DNA of 64,000 nt from Lewinellaceae bacterium (GTDB lineage: Bacteria > Bacteroidota > Bacteroidia > Chitinophagales > Saprospiraceae), in the NCBI GenBank assembly GCA_020636105.1, contig JACJYL010000001.1, positions 4,362,001 through 4,426,000 of the forward strand, given 5' to 3'. The position numbers and the translations under genes were made by a program. Shown piece by piece: positions 43,909-52,770 of this stretch (positions are counted from its first letter, which is position 1; each line of letters starts with the position of its first letter). Under the pieces are notes generated by a model. The model ran no database searches. It saw nothing but the letters and a program-made list of their open reading frames with translations, and had not been told where the DNA came from.

Positions 43909-45195
43909 CTACCCACCCGTCAAAACCCTCTCGGCTTCCTTGTATTTTTGATAGTCTTCGGTCATTTCGAGATAAATGGTAACTTGTTTGAGTGCCCTGA
44001 TAATGGTCAGATCACTGGGACTGATCCGGTAGGCCTTTTCAAGGTAGGGAAGAGCATTCTTAAAATGTTGATTTACTTCTGCTTCGTATTTTTTCGCTTT
44101 TTCAAAATCATCCGTTTCCATCGCCTTTTTGGAAACCTCTGCTGCCCGGTTCACATATAATGCTCCCAGGTTAAAAAACGCAACGACATTCCTGTCATCA
44201 ATGGTTATGGCCTTTTTATAAACGGAGATTGCTTTTTCCTGGTCCACCTTTTCCAGCAACCGGGCATAAGCCACCTGTTTGATATAGTTCTGCGGATCCT
44301 CTTTCACCGCCTTGTCGAATTTTTCCAGTGCCTGCTTCAGTTTATCCGGAGAGTTTAACAATATATCCAGTTCAAATGCCGAGAGGTCGGCTTTGGCGGT
44401 TTCGTATTGCTCGCTCAGTGCCGCCCAGTATTCCGCAGTATAATCCGCCTGCCTTAATCTGCTGTGCTCTTTTTCCAGCACCTCCATCCCCTCGCGAAGG
44501 ATCTCCAGTACCTGGTCAGCAGCATTATCCTGGTAACTCGCCAGTAATGCCAGCCGGTAATAAACATACGCGATCAACTGATCCGGTTGATCGGGAGGAA
44601 AATTAGAAAAGATCTCCTTTGCTTTGATAAAATCGGCCCTGGCACCCAATGTATCGGATTGAGCAAGGCGGGCTTGTGCACGAAGATCATAAACAAGATA
44701 ATTCTCCTCATCAAGCATATTTTGGCTGATGGTTGCAGCAGCATCAAAATAGGGCATTGCATCATTATACAGACCTGAATTCATGTACTGTAATCCCAAT
44801 TGTAATAAGGAATTGAAAAGTGATTTTAACTGGTCAACCGCCTGTGGCCCATACGTCCCGCTCCCCATATCTTTCTCTATGGCCAAAACAAAACAGTTGT
44901 AGGCCTCCAGAAATGCACCTGCGTACTTTTGTAAGGTTTGGGTATCCTTTTCCCGATTAGCTGTCTGGACTATCCCCATTAAGGAAAGGCCAAGGTGATA
45001 CCAGCCTTTTGCAATATTCTTCTCCTTCAGCATGCTTTCGTACTCCAGGCCGGCACGAAGAGATTGTTCGGCCTGGAAAAAATCACCTTGCTGGTAGGCC
45101 ACTACCCCGGTAGTAATTTTGGAATCATTCTGGGCAATAGCGGTTCCCGACAGGAAAAACAGGGCCAATGTCATGGTTAAAGCTCTCATAGTCAT
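43909..45195 (-). CDS. Secreted TPR-repeat protein
   Basis: A 428-residue protein with a signal peptide (residues 1-21, ending IAQN) and TPR-like helical pairs over most of its length (for example GWYHLGLSLMGI, VVAFFNLGALYVNRAAE, ALPYLEKAYRIS). It is probably a periplasmic scaffold. No enzymatic domain is seen. It is followed on the same strand 95 bases after a LolA-like gene, so the two may form an envelope-related pair. Confidence 0.8.
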   Translation of the reverse strand: MTMRALTMTLALFFLSGTAIAQNDSKITTGVVAYQQGDFFQAEQSLRAGLEYESMLKEKNIAKGWYHLGLSLMGIVQTANREKDTQTLQKYAGAFLEAYNCFVLAIEKDMGSGTYGPQAVDQLKSLFNSLLQLGLQYMNSGLYNDAMPYFDAAATISQNMLDEENYLVYDLRAQARLAQSDTLGARADFIKAKEIFSNFPPDQPDQLIAYVYYRLALLASYQDNAADQVLEILREGMEVLEKEHSRLRQADYTAEYWAALSEQYETAKADLSAFELDILLNSPDKLKQALEKFDKAVKEDPQNYIKQVAYARLLEKVDQEKAISVYKKAITIDDRNVVAFFNLGALYVNRAAEVSKKAMETDDFEKAKKYEAEVNQHFKNALPYLEKAYRISPSDLTIIRALKQVTIYLEMTEDYQKYKEAERVLTGG

Positions 45196-45289
45196 TTAAT
45201 TTTGTGCAAATTAAATATTTTTCCCGGAGAACATAACTTTAATTTAATGAGGAAAACGAACTGATGGAGTGTAGTATCTAATGCCGGGT

Positions 45290-46009
45290 TTATTTTTTAG
45301 GAAAATCAAAGAAACTGTCTTCCATATTTACGTTGACTTCTATTTTTTTAATGGTGATCTTCTGCACGGATTGCCCCCCGACCTTAGTTTCCAGGAAAAA
45401 AGGCATCATCAATCCTTCCACTTCCTGGTAGTCACTGAAGTAGATCTCCGTCATCTGACCCTGTGCTTGTCCGGAGGTGATCAGCGACTGAATCATGACC
45501 GGAATGAAATACTCCTTGTCGAAGAAATAGGTTTCCTCACTGCCGTCCTTTTTAGTCAACCTGACCTTGAAGGTCTCTGTACCCTCCACCAATTCTTCAC
45601 CGAGCAACTCCACCTTGCTTTCCTTTTCTCTGTAATTGATAAACGGGTTCTCAAACTCCTGCTTTTTCATATCCTCTGCCATCTCATCCGGCATGGGTTG
45701 GGCCTCCGGGCCGGAGGCAAAAGGGTTGATCCACCAGGCGGTTTCCCCATCATAGGACTGTATGATCTTCTGTCCCTGCACATCTACCTCCACGCGCTGT
45801 TTGTTCGGGAATTTCGCAAAGATGATCCCTTGAAATTCCATGCCGCCCATAGACATTGTTGCCTCCGTACGGGTCGATTTCAGGTTGTGCCAGTTTTCGA
45901 GTCCGCCTGTATTTTCAAAATAGTTGTTCAGGATGTCATCTACACTCTGGGCCGAAAGGGAAAAGGCAGCCACCAAGGCTACCATAACGATATAAAGTTT
46001 ATTGAGCAT
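45290..46009 (-). CDS. LolA-like outer-membrane lipoprotein-sorting family protein
   Basis: A 239-residue exported protein (signal peptide to about residue 20, SLSAQ). Its fold pattern matches the LolA/LolB-like half-barrel family used in Bacteroidota (VDDILNNYFENTGG; SYDGETAWWINPF; YFFDKEYFIPVMIQS). It may shuttle lipoproteins or lipids through the periplasm. I use the ATG at 46009 (MLNKLYIV) instead of the TTG two codons upstream. Confidence 0.78.
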   Translation of the reverse strand: MLNKLYIVMVALVAAFSLSAQSVDDILNNYFENTGGLENWHNLKSTRTEATMSMGGMEFQGIIFAKFPNKQRVEVDVQGQKIIQSYDGETAWWINPFASGPEAQPMPDEMAEDMKKQEFENPFINYREKESKVELLGEELVEGTETFKVRLTKKDGSEETYFFDKEYFIPVMIQSLITSGQAQGQMTEIYFSDYQEVEGLMMPFFLETKVGGQSVQKITIKKIEVNVNMEDSFFDFPKK

Positions 46010-46045
46010 TATCAAATTTTTGTTTGTTTGTTTTTGAAAAAATAT

Positions 46046-46297
46046 AATTAACGAAAGTTTATTTATATAGTTAGAATGGTGCTATTCCGATACTTTTTTG
46101 TCACGCTGATTTCGCAGATTATCGCTGAAATATTTAGGAAAAATCCTTTTATTCTGCGTTTTGCCCCGACCATTGGTACGGGGTGTTCCATCTACGGAAT
46201 ACCGACCAGAGGTACGGTATATCAAGTTGTTCCATCTGAGTGAAAAATTTGTGTTTGGGGACTTATTGAAAAATAAAAAAACATTTGTTACACGGTA
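46046..46297. mobile_element. MITE-like repeat, copy 2
   Basis: The body (46052-46246) is about 190 bases homologous to the element at 39790 in the same orientation. Its right end TTTGTTACACGGTA (46284-46297) is the inverse of the left end of the related element at 55287. The left terminus is degenerate (TTAACGAAAGTTTATTTATAT). It carries the hairpin series with CCCCG...CGGGG, TTCCATCTACGGAA and TACCG...CGGTA. No coding frame is inside. Confidence 0.7.
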
Positions 46298-46347
46298 GTA
46301 AAACCTGCCTCTTTTCAGTGAGTCCCTTTTGATTTTTTTCTCATATT

Positions 46348-46797
46348 CTATTTGTCATTTAAAGAATTAATCCCTTGAGCATTAAGTTTTGCTAACCCGT
46401 CTTTCATTGCCTTAACTTGCTCCAGCGGATGCCCTTGCCAAATGGTAACTTCTCCGACTACTTTAAATGGATGTGTTGAACGATAAGATTTTGTTGGATT
46501 ACCCGGGAATTTTCTATCTGTTAAATCAGGGTCGTCTTCAATGGCACCTGTTGGTTCAACTAAATAGATTCTTTCTCGTTCTGCTCCAAAGGCAAGTTCA
46601 GCACCCCAGATTGCAGCATCTAATGTTGCTGTCAGGAAAATGTATTTGGCATTTTTTCTTTGTCCAAAGTTTGAGTTAAAACCCACTTCGATTAAGTCTC
46701 CAACCTTTAAGTCTGCCTTTGTTCCGTGGAAGTAGGTTTGAGCAAAAGGGCTTTGACCAGATTTATTCGATTTGTCTCCGATTTTGTTTTTCTCCAT
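46348..46797 (-). CDS. arr: Arr-like NAD(+)--rifampin ADP-ribosyltransferase
   Basis: A 149-residue protein that matches the Arr family along its length: YFHGTKADLKVGDLIEVGF, KYIFLTATLDAAIWGAELA and EDDPDLTDRKFPGNPTKSYR. Arr enzymes inactivate rifamycins by ADP-ribosylation and often travel on integrons. Here the context is chromosomal; whether the substrate is rifampicin or a natural product is not established. It is followed by DUF2200 on the same strand. Confidence 0.92.
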   Translation of the reverse strand: MEKNKIGDKSNKSGQSPFAQTYFHGTKADLKVGDLIEVGFNSNFGQRKNAKYIFLTATLDAAIWGAELAFGAERERIYLVEPTGAIEDDPDLTDRKFPGNPTKSYRSTHPFKVVGEVTIWQGHPLEQVKAMKDGLAKLNAQGINSLNDK

Positions 46798-46862
46798 GGC
46801 GATTATTTTGATGTAAATCTCTTTTCCTGCTGATTTGGGGCTTGCCTGACCCCCAAACTACC

Positions 46863-47228
46863 CTACGAACTGCGTAATATCTTTTCCAATTTCCTGCCCC
46901 TGGCTAACTCATCCACCAACTTATCCAAATACCGAACCTGCCGTGTCAAAGGATTCTCAATTTCCTCTATACGATACCCACAGATCACTCCGGTGATAAG
47001 TGGCGCATTGGGATTAAGAGAAGCCTGTTCGAAGAATGTTTCAAAAGTCACTTTTTCATTTATGAGTTCCTGCATTTTTTTATGGTTAAAACCTGTTAAC
47101 CACTCTATGACCTGATGTAATTCTTCTTTTGTTCTGCCCTTCTTTTCCACTTTTGCGAGATACAGTGGATAGACTGAAGCAAATGTCATTTTTGCAATAC
47201 GCTGATGGTGTGTATCAGAATTATTCAT
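46863..47228 (-). CDS. DUF2200 family protein
   Basis: A 121-residue protein with the DUF2200 pattern (HHQRIAKMTFASVYPLYLAKVEKKGRTKEEL; ITGVICGYRIEEIENPLTRQVRYLDKLVDELARG). The family is small, soluble and of unknown function. It begins 65 bases upstream of arr on the same strand, so the two may share a transcript. Confidence 0.85.
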   Translation of the reverse strand: MNNSDTHHQRIAKMTFASVYPLYLAKVEKKGRTKEELHQVIEWLTGFNHKKMQELINEKVTFETFFEQASLNPNAPLITGVICGYRIEEIENPLTRQVRYLDKLVDELARGRKLEKILRSS

Positions 47229-47662
47229 TGTGTATGATGTTTTTTGTCTTACAATAAGGGAACCATTATCATTAGGGGAAGGAAAATAAAAAATCCACTT
47301 TATACATACTACACGGGTACGCCGGCCCCAAATACAAAACGGCTATTAGGGTCAGGACCGCTTTTTTTTAAATTCAGATTTCAACCTTTAGTCCAAACGC
47401 AATTTTGATCATGCTGATTGTGTTGTTCGTTTAGCAGTGTGCCTGGTCATAAAATAACTCACAATAATAACTGACTTCCATTAATACTTTCATTTTTTAT
47501 GTTTTACAAATGAGTTTTTATAATGGCTCTGTAAGCTTCCCAAAAATGCAAAAAATTGACTTAAGGCAAAATTCGGGAACCTGTACCGCACACGAAGTGG
47601 CATTATGTCTCCTATTTTCTTGCTGACCGCTATATTGGTTAGAACCTAATCTCGTGAACTAC
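47229..47662. other. Intergenic stretch
   Basis: This 434-base gap has no intact gene. On the minus strand near 47374-47420 a short frame encodes NTISMIKIAFGLKVEI before a stop. It resembles the C-terminus of an Xre-type antitoxin and may be a relic, but it is too short to call. Confidence 0.35.
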
Positions 47663-49456
47663 TTAAATAGCTTTGCACTTTTTCTCGAGCCATGCTCTTT
47701 CCTGGTCATCAAGCTCGGGACTTATGCTTTTAAAAACCTTTTGGTGGTAGTGGTTGAGCCACTTTTTTTCCTGCTGATCTAACAGCTCTATTTTTATCAA
47801 TGTTGTATCGATAGGAAACAAAGTCACTGTTTCAAAGCCGAGGAATTTGCCGTATTCGTTTTCTTCGGCCTCAATACATACCACGAGGTTCTCAATACGG
47901 ATTCCATATTCCCCTGTTTTATAAAAACCCGGTTCGTTGGAAGTCAGCATGCCCGGTTGTATCGGGTTTTGGCCCCTGCTCGTTTTCGGATTAGGGGTAA
48001 TGCCCTGGGGAGGTTCATGCACATTCAAAAAGAATCCTACACCATGTCCGGTTCCGTGACCATAATTCAGCCCGGCTTGCCACAGGAACATCCTGGCCAG
48101 CGTATCGAGTTGCACGCCGGTGGTGCCCGCCGGGAATTTGGTATTGGCCAGGGCGATATGTCCTTTTAATACAAGGGTGTAATTGATCTTTTGTTCTTCA
48201 CTGGCCTCGCCCATAACCGTGGTTCTGGTGATATCCGTAGTCCCATCCAAGTACTGCCCACCTGAATCCAGCAATAACATGCCCTGCTGTCCTATCTGTG
48301 CACATTTATCCTCTTCCGGGCTGTAATGTATGATGGCTCCATTAGCCTTGTAGCCTACAATGGCGCCGAAGCTTTCGCCAAAATAACCCTCTTGCAGGGA
48401 CCTGAAACCAGCGAGTTTTTTTGCTGCGGCCGCTTCTCCTACGGTATCGCCTGCTGCCAGGGTCGCTTCCAGCCACCGGTAAAAACGGAGGAGTGCGACG
48501 CCATCCTTTTTCATTGCATTGCGAATGTGGCCAATTTCCGTTTCATTTTTTATGGCTTTAAGATTACAAACAATGTTCGAGCCTTGAACGGGCACTCCAG
48601 CAGGAATTGCCTCAAACAAACGGGCATTAAGCGTAGAGGAATCCACGAGCAGTTTTGTCCCGGAAGGGAGTGCTTTTAAATAATCTTCGACCGCATCGTA
48701 TGCTTTCAAATAAATGCCTTGCTTTTCCATTTTCTGTTCGAGGGCGGACGGAATTTTTGAGGCATCCACAAACCAGCAGGTCCGGTCTTTTTCAATCACC
48801 AGGTAGGAGATGCATACGGGATTATAAGCTATATCTGAAGAACGGATATTCAGTATCCATGCTATGTCGTCCAGGGTGCTCACCAGGTAGGAATTGGCCC
48901 CTGTTGGGTTCATTTTTTTTCTGACGACCGACAGTTTTTCCTCCCGGCTTTTACCGGCAAAACGGGTGTCGTGCTCAAAAACTTCTTTTTGGGGCAAGGG
49001 AGGCCGGTTTGCCCAGATCTGTGCAACGATATCTACCCTGTAGTGGAGTCCTATATTCTTTTGGCCCAGTTCTTTTTCAATACCTCTCAATTCATCATGG
49101 GAAAAGAGATAGCCATCGCAACCCACCGTGCTTCCTTCAGGGAGCTGGTCTATCAACCATGGGATGTGTTCCGGGGCATAAGGAACCGTTTGTTTATGCA
49201 GCACCACCTCACTTGGGCGAAGCTCTTCTTCTGCCTGTAAAAAGTAGCGGGAATCGGTCCAAAGTCCCGCATGGTCCCGAGTGACGACCAAGATACCGGA
49301 AGAGCCGGTAAAGCCGGAAAGCCAGACCCTTGCTTTCCAGTGGTCTGCCACGTATTCACTTTGATGAGGATCGCTGGTGGGAATCAGGTAGGCATCAAGA
49401 TTCAGGTCGCGCATGTTTGTGCGCAGTAGAGCAATGCGGTCATTAACGGTTTGCAT
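47663..49456 (-). CDS. Xaa-Pro aminopeptidase (aminopeptidase P family, long form)
   Basis: A 597-residue metallopeptidase with the three-domain layout of eukaryote-like aminopeptidase P: two creatinase-like N-terminal domains and a C-terminal pita-bread domain. The metal-binding blocks are LLLDSGGQYLDGTTDITRT, HGTGHGVGFFLNVHE and the distal EPGFY / GIRIENL. It removes N-terminal residues before proline. I choose MQTVNDRIALL at 49456, because the 50 upstream in-frame residues are Cys/Arg-rich and outside the family. Confidence 0.92.
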   Translation of the reverse strand: MQTVNDRIALLRTNMRDLNLDAYLIPTSDPHQSEYVADHWKARVWLSGFTGSSGILVVTRDHAGLWTDSRYFLQAEEELRPSEVVLHKQTVPYAPEHIPWLIDQLPEGSTVGCDGYLFSHDELRGIEKELGQKNIGLHYRVDIVAQIWANRPPLPQKEVFEHDTRFAGKSREEKLSVVRKKMNPTGANSYLVSTLDDIAWILNIRSSDIAYNPVCISYLVIEKDRTCWFVDASKIPSALEQKMEKQGIYLKAYDAVEDYLKALPSGTKLLVDSSTLNARLFEAIPAGVPVQGSNIVCNLKAIKNETEIGHIRNAMKKDGVALLRFYRWLEATLAAGDTVGEAAAAKKLAGFRSLQEGYFGESFGAIVGYKANGAIIHYSPEEDKCAQIGQQGMLLLDSGGQYLDGTTDITRTTVMGEASEEQKINYTLVLKGHIALANTKFPAGTTGVQLDTLARMFLWQAGLNYGHGTGHGVGFFLNVHEPPQGITPNPKTSRGQNPIQPGMLTSNEPGFYKTGEYGIRIENLVVCIEAEENEYGKFLGFETVTLFPIDTTLIKIELLDQQEKKWLNHYHQKVFKSISPELDDQERAWLEKKCKAI

Positions 49457-49707
49457 ATTATTCCTTTTTTGCATTTTATTACTGAAAGTCTTTGGTTTAC
49501 CAAGGTACAAAAAGCTGCAGAAGAGGAATGGACTTATGCCAATATTTTTACAGGGAGCACACCTGGGCCTACGGTTAGTATAAGCGCAGTATCGAATTAA
49601 ATGCACTTACTTTTCGGATAACAAGATACTTAATTAAATACAAAAACGATTTGAGTACGTACCCAAACCGCTATTGCTTTTATACCTTCTTAGCTGCTGA
49701 CTTACTT

Positions 49708-50016
49708 TCACAAAGTTTCGCAAATCATTAAATCTACTTCTTGTTTGTAGGCTTTTATACGTAATTCGTTCAGGGAATTAAATTCTTCGCTTGCCATCAT
49801 TTCTTTTATGGATTGTGCTGAAGGAAATTCAAACACAGCAATTGCTTTTATACCACCTTTTCCCATCACTTGCTCGCTTGTTTTCCAACGTTGCATTCCA
49901 GTTCCACCAAACTGTGTAAAGATACCAATGATTTGAGAAATATAGGATTGAAAACTTACCATATCCTCTGTATTAGGTATAGCGTTAACGATTAGAAAAG
50001 TTTTATTTTTTTCCAT
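49708..50016 (-). CDS. DUF1330-like small protein
   Basis: A 102-residue alpha/beta protein whose pattern (TFLIVNAIPN; GIKAIAVFEFPSAQSIKEMMASEEF) resembles DUF1330 or a dimeric alpha-beta barrel fold. It is the last gene of a tight four-gene minus-strand operon led by a TetR regulator, with two bases between it and the preceding stop. Function unknown; small-molecule binding or monooxygenation is possible. Confidence 0.7.
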   Translation of the reverse strand: MEKNKTFLIVNAIPNTEDMVSFQSYISQIIGIFTQFGGTGMQRWKTSEQVMGKGGIKAIAVFEFPSAQSIKEMMASEEFNSLNELRIKAYKQEVDLMICETL

Positions 50017-50018
50017 CT

Positions 50019-50348
50019 TTATTTATTTAAGTTTTTCTTCACTTCCAATAATTTAACTTCTTCTATTGGCAAAACTGTATTTTCTGTAACTCTGATCCCT
50101 GTTTCTGAATGATATTTATACCCTCCAAGAATTGAAGCCCAAGTTTTTGTGAATTTCTTACGACCCATCATTCCGTTCATCATTCCAAACATCCTACTTT
50201 TCATAGAGTAGTCTAACGTAGAGGTGAGAATAGTTTTATTGCCTTTCGCAGTTAGTCTAAAATCACCACCCATTGTCTGAATACCTTGTACTTTATAAAT
50301 TGAATTTACTGTGTAAAATCCAATTAAAACCATCACTATTTTATTCAT
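50019..50348 (-). CDS. Truncated SRPBCC-like paralogue
   Basis: A 109-residue product. From about residue 20 it aligns with the C-terminal half of the next upstream gene: both share GIxTM, TILTSTLDYSMK versus TTLSSTMAYSMK, and a Gly-rich ETG segment near the end. The N-terminal half of the START/SRPBCC fold is missing and replaced by a hydrophobic stretch. It looks like a partial tandem duplication that stayed in frame. Whether it is functional is unknown. Confidence 0.6.
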   Translation of the reverse strand: MNKIVMVLIGFYTVNSIYKVQGIQTMGGDFRLTAKGNKTILTSTLDYSMKSRMFGMMNGMMGRKKFTKTWASILGGYKYHSETGIRVTENTVLPIEEVKLLEVKKNLNK

Positions 50349-50352
50349 TTTT

Positions 50353-50865
50353 CTAGTTTATTATTTTTACAATTGATGTGTCTAATTTTGTTTTTTCATT
50401 CACAATAGTTCCAGTTTCGATATACAGTTTGTGTCCGGCCATAATTCCGTCTAATAATTTGGCATTCATATTTTTCATCATTAGACTGTTCATGACATCG
50501 AAAAAGCCGTTTTTCATTGAATAAGCCATAGTGCTGGATAATGTGGTTTTATCTCCATTTTGTCTGATAGCCAAGTCTAAAGCCATTGTGTCAATTCCCG
50601 GCATTTTTTTAAGTTCAGCGACTTCAATTTTGATGTTTTTACCTTCATTCCATTCGGTTACTTTTTCTTCGGCAGTTGCTCCCATCATTGTAAAATCACA
50701 ATGTCGCGTTGCACCAACTCCTTCTTTTTGCGTAGAAGTAATGAATGATTTACTTACCGCGGGATGTCCGTGACAAATATTGCCAAAGTCTGCTAATGCT
50801 TTCCAAACTTTGTCCTTTGATTGATTGATTTCAATCTCTCGTTTGATTGTTGTTAATTTTCCCAT
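50353..50865 (-). CDS. SRPBCC (START-like) family protein
   Basis: A 170-residue protein of the polyketide-cyclase/START-like fold (IEINQSKDKVWKALADFGNI; GVGATRHCDF; VTEWNEGKNIKIEV). Such proteins bind hydrophobic ligands. It lies two bases downstream of the TetR regulator and four bases upstream of its truncated paralogue, so it is clearly in the same operon. Confidence 0.85.
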   Translation of the reverse strand: MGKLTTIKREIEINQSKDKVWKALADFGNICHGHPAVSKSFITSTQKEGVGATRHCDFTMMGATAEEKVTEWNEGKNIKIEVAELKKMPGIDTMALDLAIRQNGDKTTLSSTMAYSMKNGFFDVMNSLMMKNMNAKLLDGIMAGHKLYIETGTIVNEKTKLDTSIVKIIN

Positions 50866-50867
50866 TT

Positions 50868-51455
50868 TTATTTAGTTGTTTTTAAATTGTTGAATAATAG
50901 TTTCATTGTGTTGATGCCTTGTTCATTGTCTTTTGAACTTTTAGCTCTTGTAAGAGAACCGTAAAACGTAGAATGTAAGAGCTCTGTAATTTGTCTAGCG
51001 TTCCATTCTGAATTCAATTCATTATTTTGTTGCGCTTCCATTACAGTAGGTTCTATTGCATCTATAAATTCATCAAATGCTTGAGTAGAAGCTAATCCAA
51101 CCTTTTCATTGGCAGCCCCTAATTCAGACATAATGTTGTTAATGAAACAACCCATAAAATTCACTTTTGGCTGTACATCAAGCATATTGACATAAAATTG
51201 AAGAAGGCGTTCGTAAGCAGTTTGTGTATTATTTGATTGAAGTTGTGCCTTAATTCGGTTCACATTGTTTTTTGCATATAACAAAATGGCTTCAATTAAA
51301 AACTGTTCTTTGCTTTTAAATGCATTATAAAATGCTCCTTTAGTCATTCCTGTAACTTTGCATATTTCGTCAACACCAAGACTGTTATATCCTTTGTTAC
51401 AAAACATTCCAAGTCCTGTTTTCAATACCTTTTCTTTGTCGTGCTTTACATTCAT
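50868..51455 (-). CDS. TetR/AcrR-family transcriptional regulator
   Basis: A 195-residue regulator. The N-terminal helix-turn-helix (GYNSLGVDEICKVTGMTKGAFYNAFKSKEQFL, residues 22-53) is canonical; the ligand domain is all-helical. It heads an operon with two SRPBCC-like proteins and a DUF1330-like protein, and a palindrome lies in its leader. It probably represses its own operon and is relieved by a hydrophobic ligand, by analogy with the family. Confidence 0.9.
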   Translation of the reverse strand: MNVKHDKEKVLKTGLGMFCNKGYNSLGVDEICKVTGMTKGAFYNAFKSKEQFLIEAILLYAKNNVNRIKAQLQSNNTQTAYERLLQFYVNMLDVQPKVNFMGCFINNIMSELGAANEKVGLASTQAFDEFIDAIEPTVMEAQQNNELNSEWNARQITELLHSTFYGSLTRAKSSKDNEQGINTMKLLFNNLKTTK

Positions 51456-51494
51456 TTAGTCACTTTGATTATTTGATGTCGTAAAGGTAATCAA

Positions 51495-51508
51495 ACAGAA
51501 CGGTCTGT
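51495..51508. promoter_or_regulatory. Possible TetR operator
   Basis: ACAGA-ACGG-TCTGT is a 5+4+5 palindrome 40 bases before the TetR start, a usual position for autorepression. The half-site resembles AGACCG-type TetR operators on one side only. Confidence 0.4.
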
Positions 51509-51598
51509 ACAAATAAAATTGCAATTATTTCATTTTGGTTGGTTTTGCTTTAAATTTCTGAAGGTTTAGGGGCTATTGAGGTCTGCTATGCTTGCAGC

Positions 51599-51658
51599 TA
51601 ACGGTTCGATCGGATGCGGCGTATTCTGTGTTGCGCCTGCGGCAGAGTATTATCGTTA
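51599..51658. repeat. TAACG...CGTTA bounded palindromic element A
   Basis: A 60-base element starts TAACGGTT and ends CGTTA, with weaker inner pairing (GGCG/CGCC; GTATTCTG/CAGAGTAT). Its left part closely resembles the element at 63660 (shared ATGCGGCG). It directly precedes the group II intron remnant. Confidence 0.5.
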
Positions 51659-51661
51659 TCC

Positions 51662-51902
51662 ACGTTAACCTTTCTGAATGAATGGATTGAATTGGGAGTA
51701 ATTTCTACGTTACGGATAGTTTTCCAGTAGAATTATAGCCCTTTATTAAAGAAAGAGATAGCTTCAACTGGTGTAAAGAGCGGTTGTTGAGATGGTTAAC
51801 GAACCGCCACGTACGAGACCCGTACGTACGGTGGTGTGAGACCTGTCTGCCGAAAGGTAGAGGCGCACCGTGGGCTTTATGGCTCACGGCCGTCTACTCG
51901 AT
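51662..51902 (+). mobile_element. 3' part of a group II intron, copy 1
   Basis: This 241-base segment is about 90% identical to 62627-62847. It ends with a readable domain V hairpin (GAACCGCCACGTACGAGACC, then CGTACGTACGGTGGTGTGAG), a domain VI-like stem and the 3' terminus CTACTCGAT. The 5' half and the reverse-transcriptase ORF are missing, so it cannot be mobile alone. The intron strand is plus. Confidence 0.7.
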
Positions 51903-51926
51903 TAGCGTTTCGTTATTTTTCGTTTC

Positions 51927-52595
51927 TCAAGAGTCAAATTTTGAACCGTCCCATTCAATACCTTCGGGAAATAGTTCAGATTGTCTTATTCGCATTTCTG
52001 AGGCAATCAATGCACTTTGTCCACCTTGTTCTTCAAGTTTGGAAATAATATTCAGATAACTTTTTTCATCTCTGTTTTGGCTGAGCTTGAAAACATTTTC
52101 AATATTGTCTGCCTTAATTTCGAAACCTACAATGGCGGGCATCATTTTATTCAAGAAATTATCGGGAAGGTTATCATAGAATGTCAATGATTTTGTATTG
52201 CCTTTTTCAAACTTTAAAGTTAGTTTTCTCATAAAGTCTACGAGTTCTTCATCAGACATAAATTTGACTTCCCCTGCTACGTGAACACTCATATAATTCC
52301 ATGTAGAACCAATTTGGGGATTACTATACCAAGAGGCACTTACATAACAACTTGGACCAGTAAATAAGAGCAGTCCATTTGGATTTTCAACAAAAGCCTT
52401 ATGATGCTCGGTTTTCCTCATAATGTGTCCTTGCAAAAATACTTCTCCATTCCTCTCTTCGAGTAAAACGGGTATCTGGGTTGCCACCTGTTTACCTGAC
52501 AAAAAACTACCAGTCATAAAAGCAAATGGATTTTGCTCTATGAATTCCAAAATTATTTGTTTGTTCTTTTCTTTGAAATATGAAAAATTATACAT
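51927..52595 (-). CDS. PaiB-like FMN-binding protein
   Basis: A 222-residue protein with the FMN_bind_2/PaiB signature (NPFAFMTGSFLSGKQVATQIPVLLEE; GHIMRKTEHHKAF; YVSASWYSNPQIGSTWNYMSVHVAGEV). The split-barrel fold binds FMN; PaiB was first described as a negative regulator of sporulation and degradative enzymes, but most homologues have no known role. Its 3' end lies 24 bases from the intron remnant. Confidence 0.88.
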   Translation of the reverse strand: MYNFSYFKEKNKQIILEFIEQNPFAFMTGSFLSGKQVATQIPVLLEERNGEVFLQGHIMRKTEHHKAFVENPNGLLLFTGPSCYVSASWYSNPQIGSTWNYMSVHVAGEVKFMSDEELVDFMRKLTLKFEKGNTKSLTFYDNLPDNFLNKMMPAIVGFEIKADNIENVFKLSQNRDEKSYLNIISKLEEQGGQSALIASEMRIRQSELFPEGIEWDGSKFDS

Positions 52596-52644
52596 AATTC
52601 TATTGGTCTATCCTTTGGTTTTGGTCTTCATTACTAATGACCGA

Positions 52645-52770
52645 TAACGTATTGAGGCTAAAAGCTGTCGGGCATTTCGAAGCACCTCACTGTCAACCTG
52701 CGACAAAGTTTATTTGGTGCAATACCCTTCAAATTAGTATTTGCCGCCCGCTTGATTTTTGCCTGTGTTA
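52645..52770. repeat. TAACG...GTTA bounded palindromic element B
   Basis: The two ends (TAACGTATTGAGGCTAAAAG and, inverted, CGCTAACACAGGCAAAAATC) form an imperfect palindrome of about 30 bases around a 60-base centre. The right terminus overlaps the stop codon of the hydrolase gene. Confidence 0.45.

Noticed and set aside
47374..47420. Xre-type antitoxin remnant (NTISMIKIAFGLKVEI)
   Set aside because: Only sixteen residues before a stop, with an upstream stop in the same frame; too short to support a gene.
51599..51658. Canonical integron attC site
   Set aside because: The right end reads GTTATCC rather than GTTRRRY and no integrase is seen; kept only as a palindromic element.
51705..51887. 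60-codon minus-strand frame across the intron remnant
   Set aside because: It is the reverse complement of the structured group II intron RNA and recurs in copy 2, so it is not coding.
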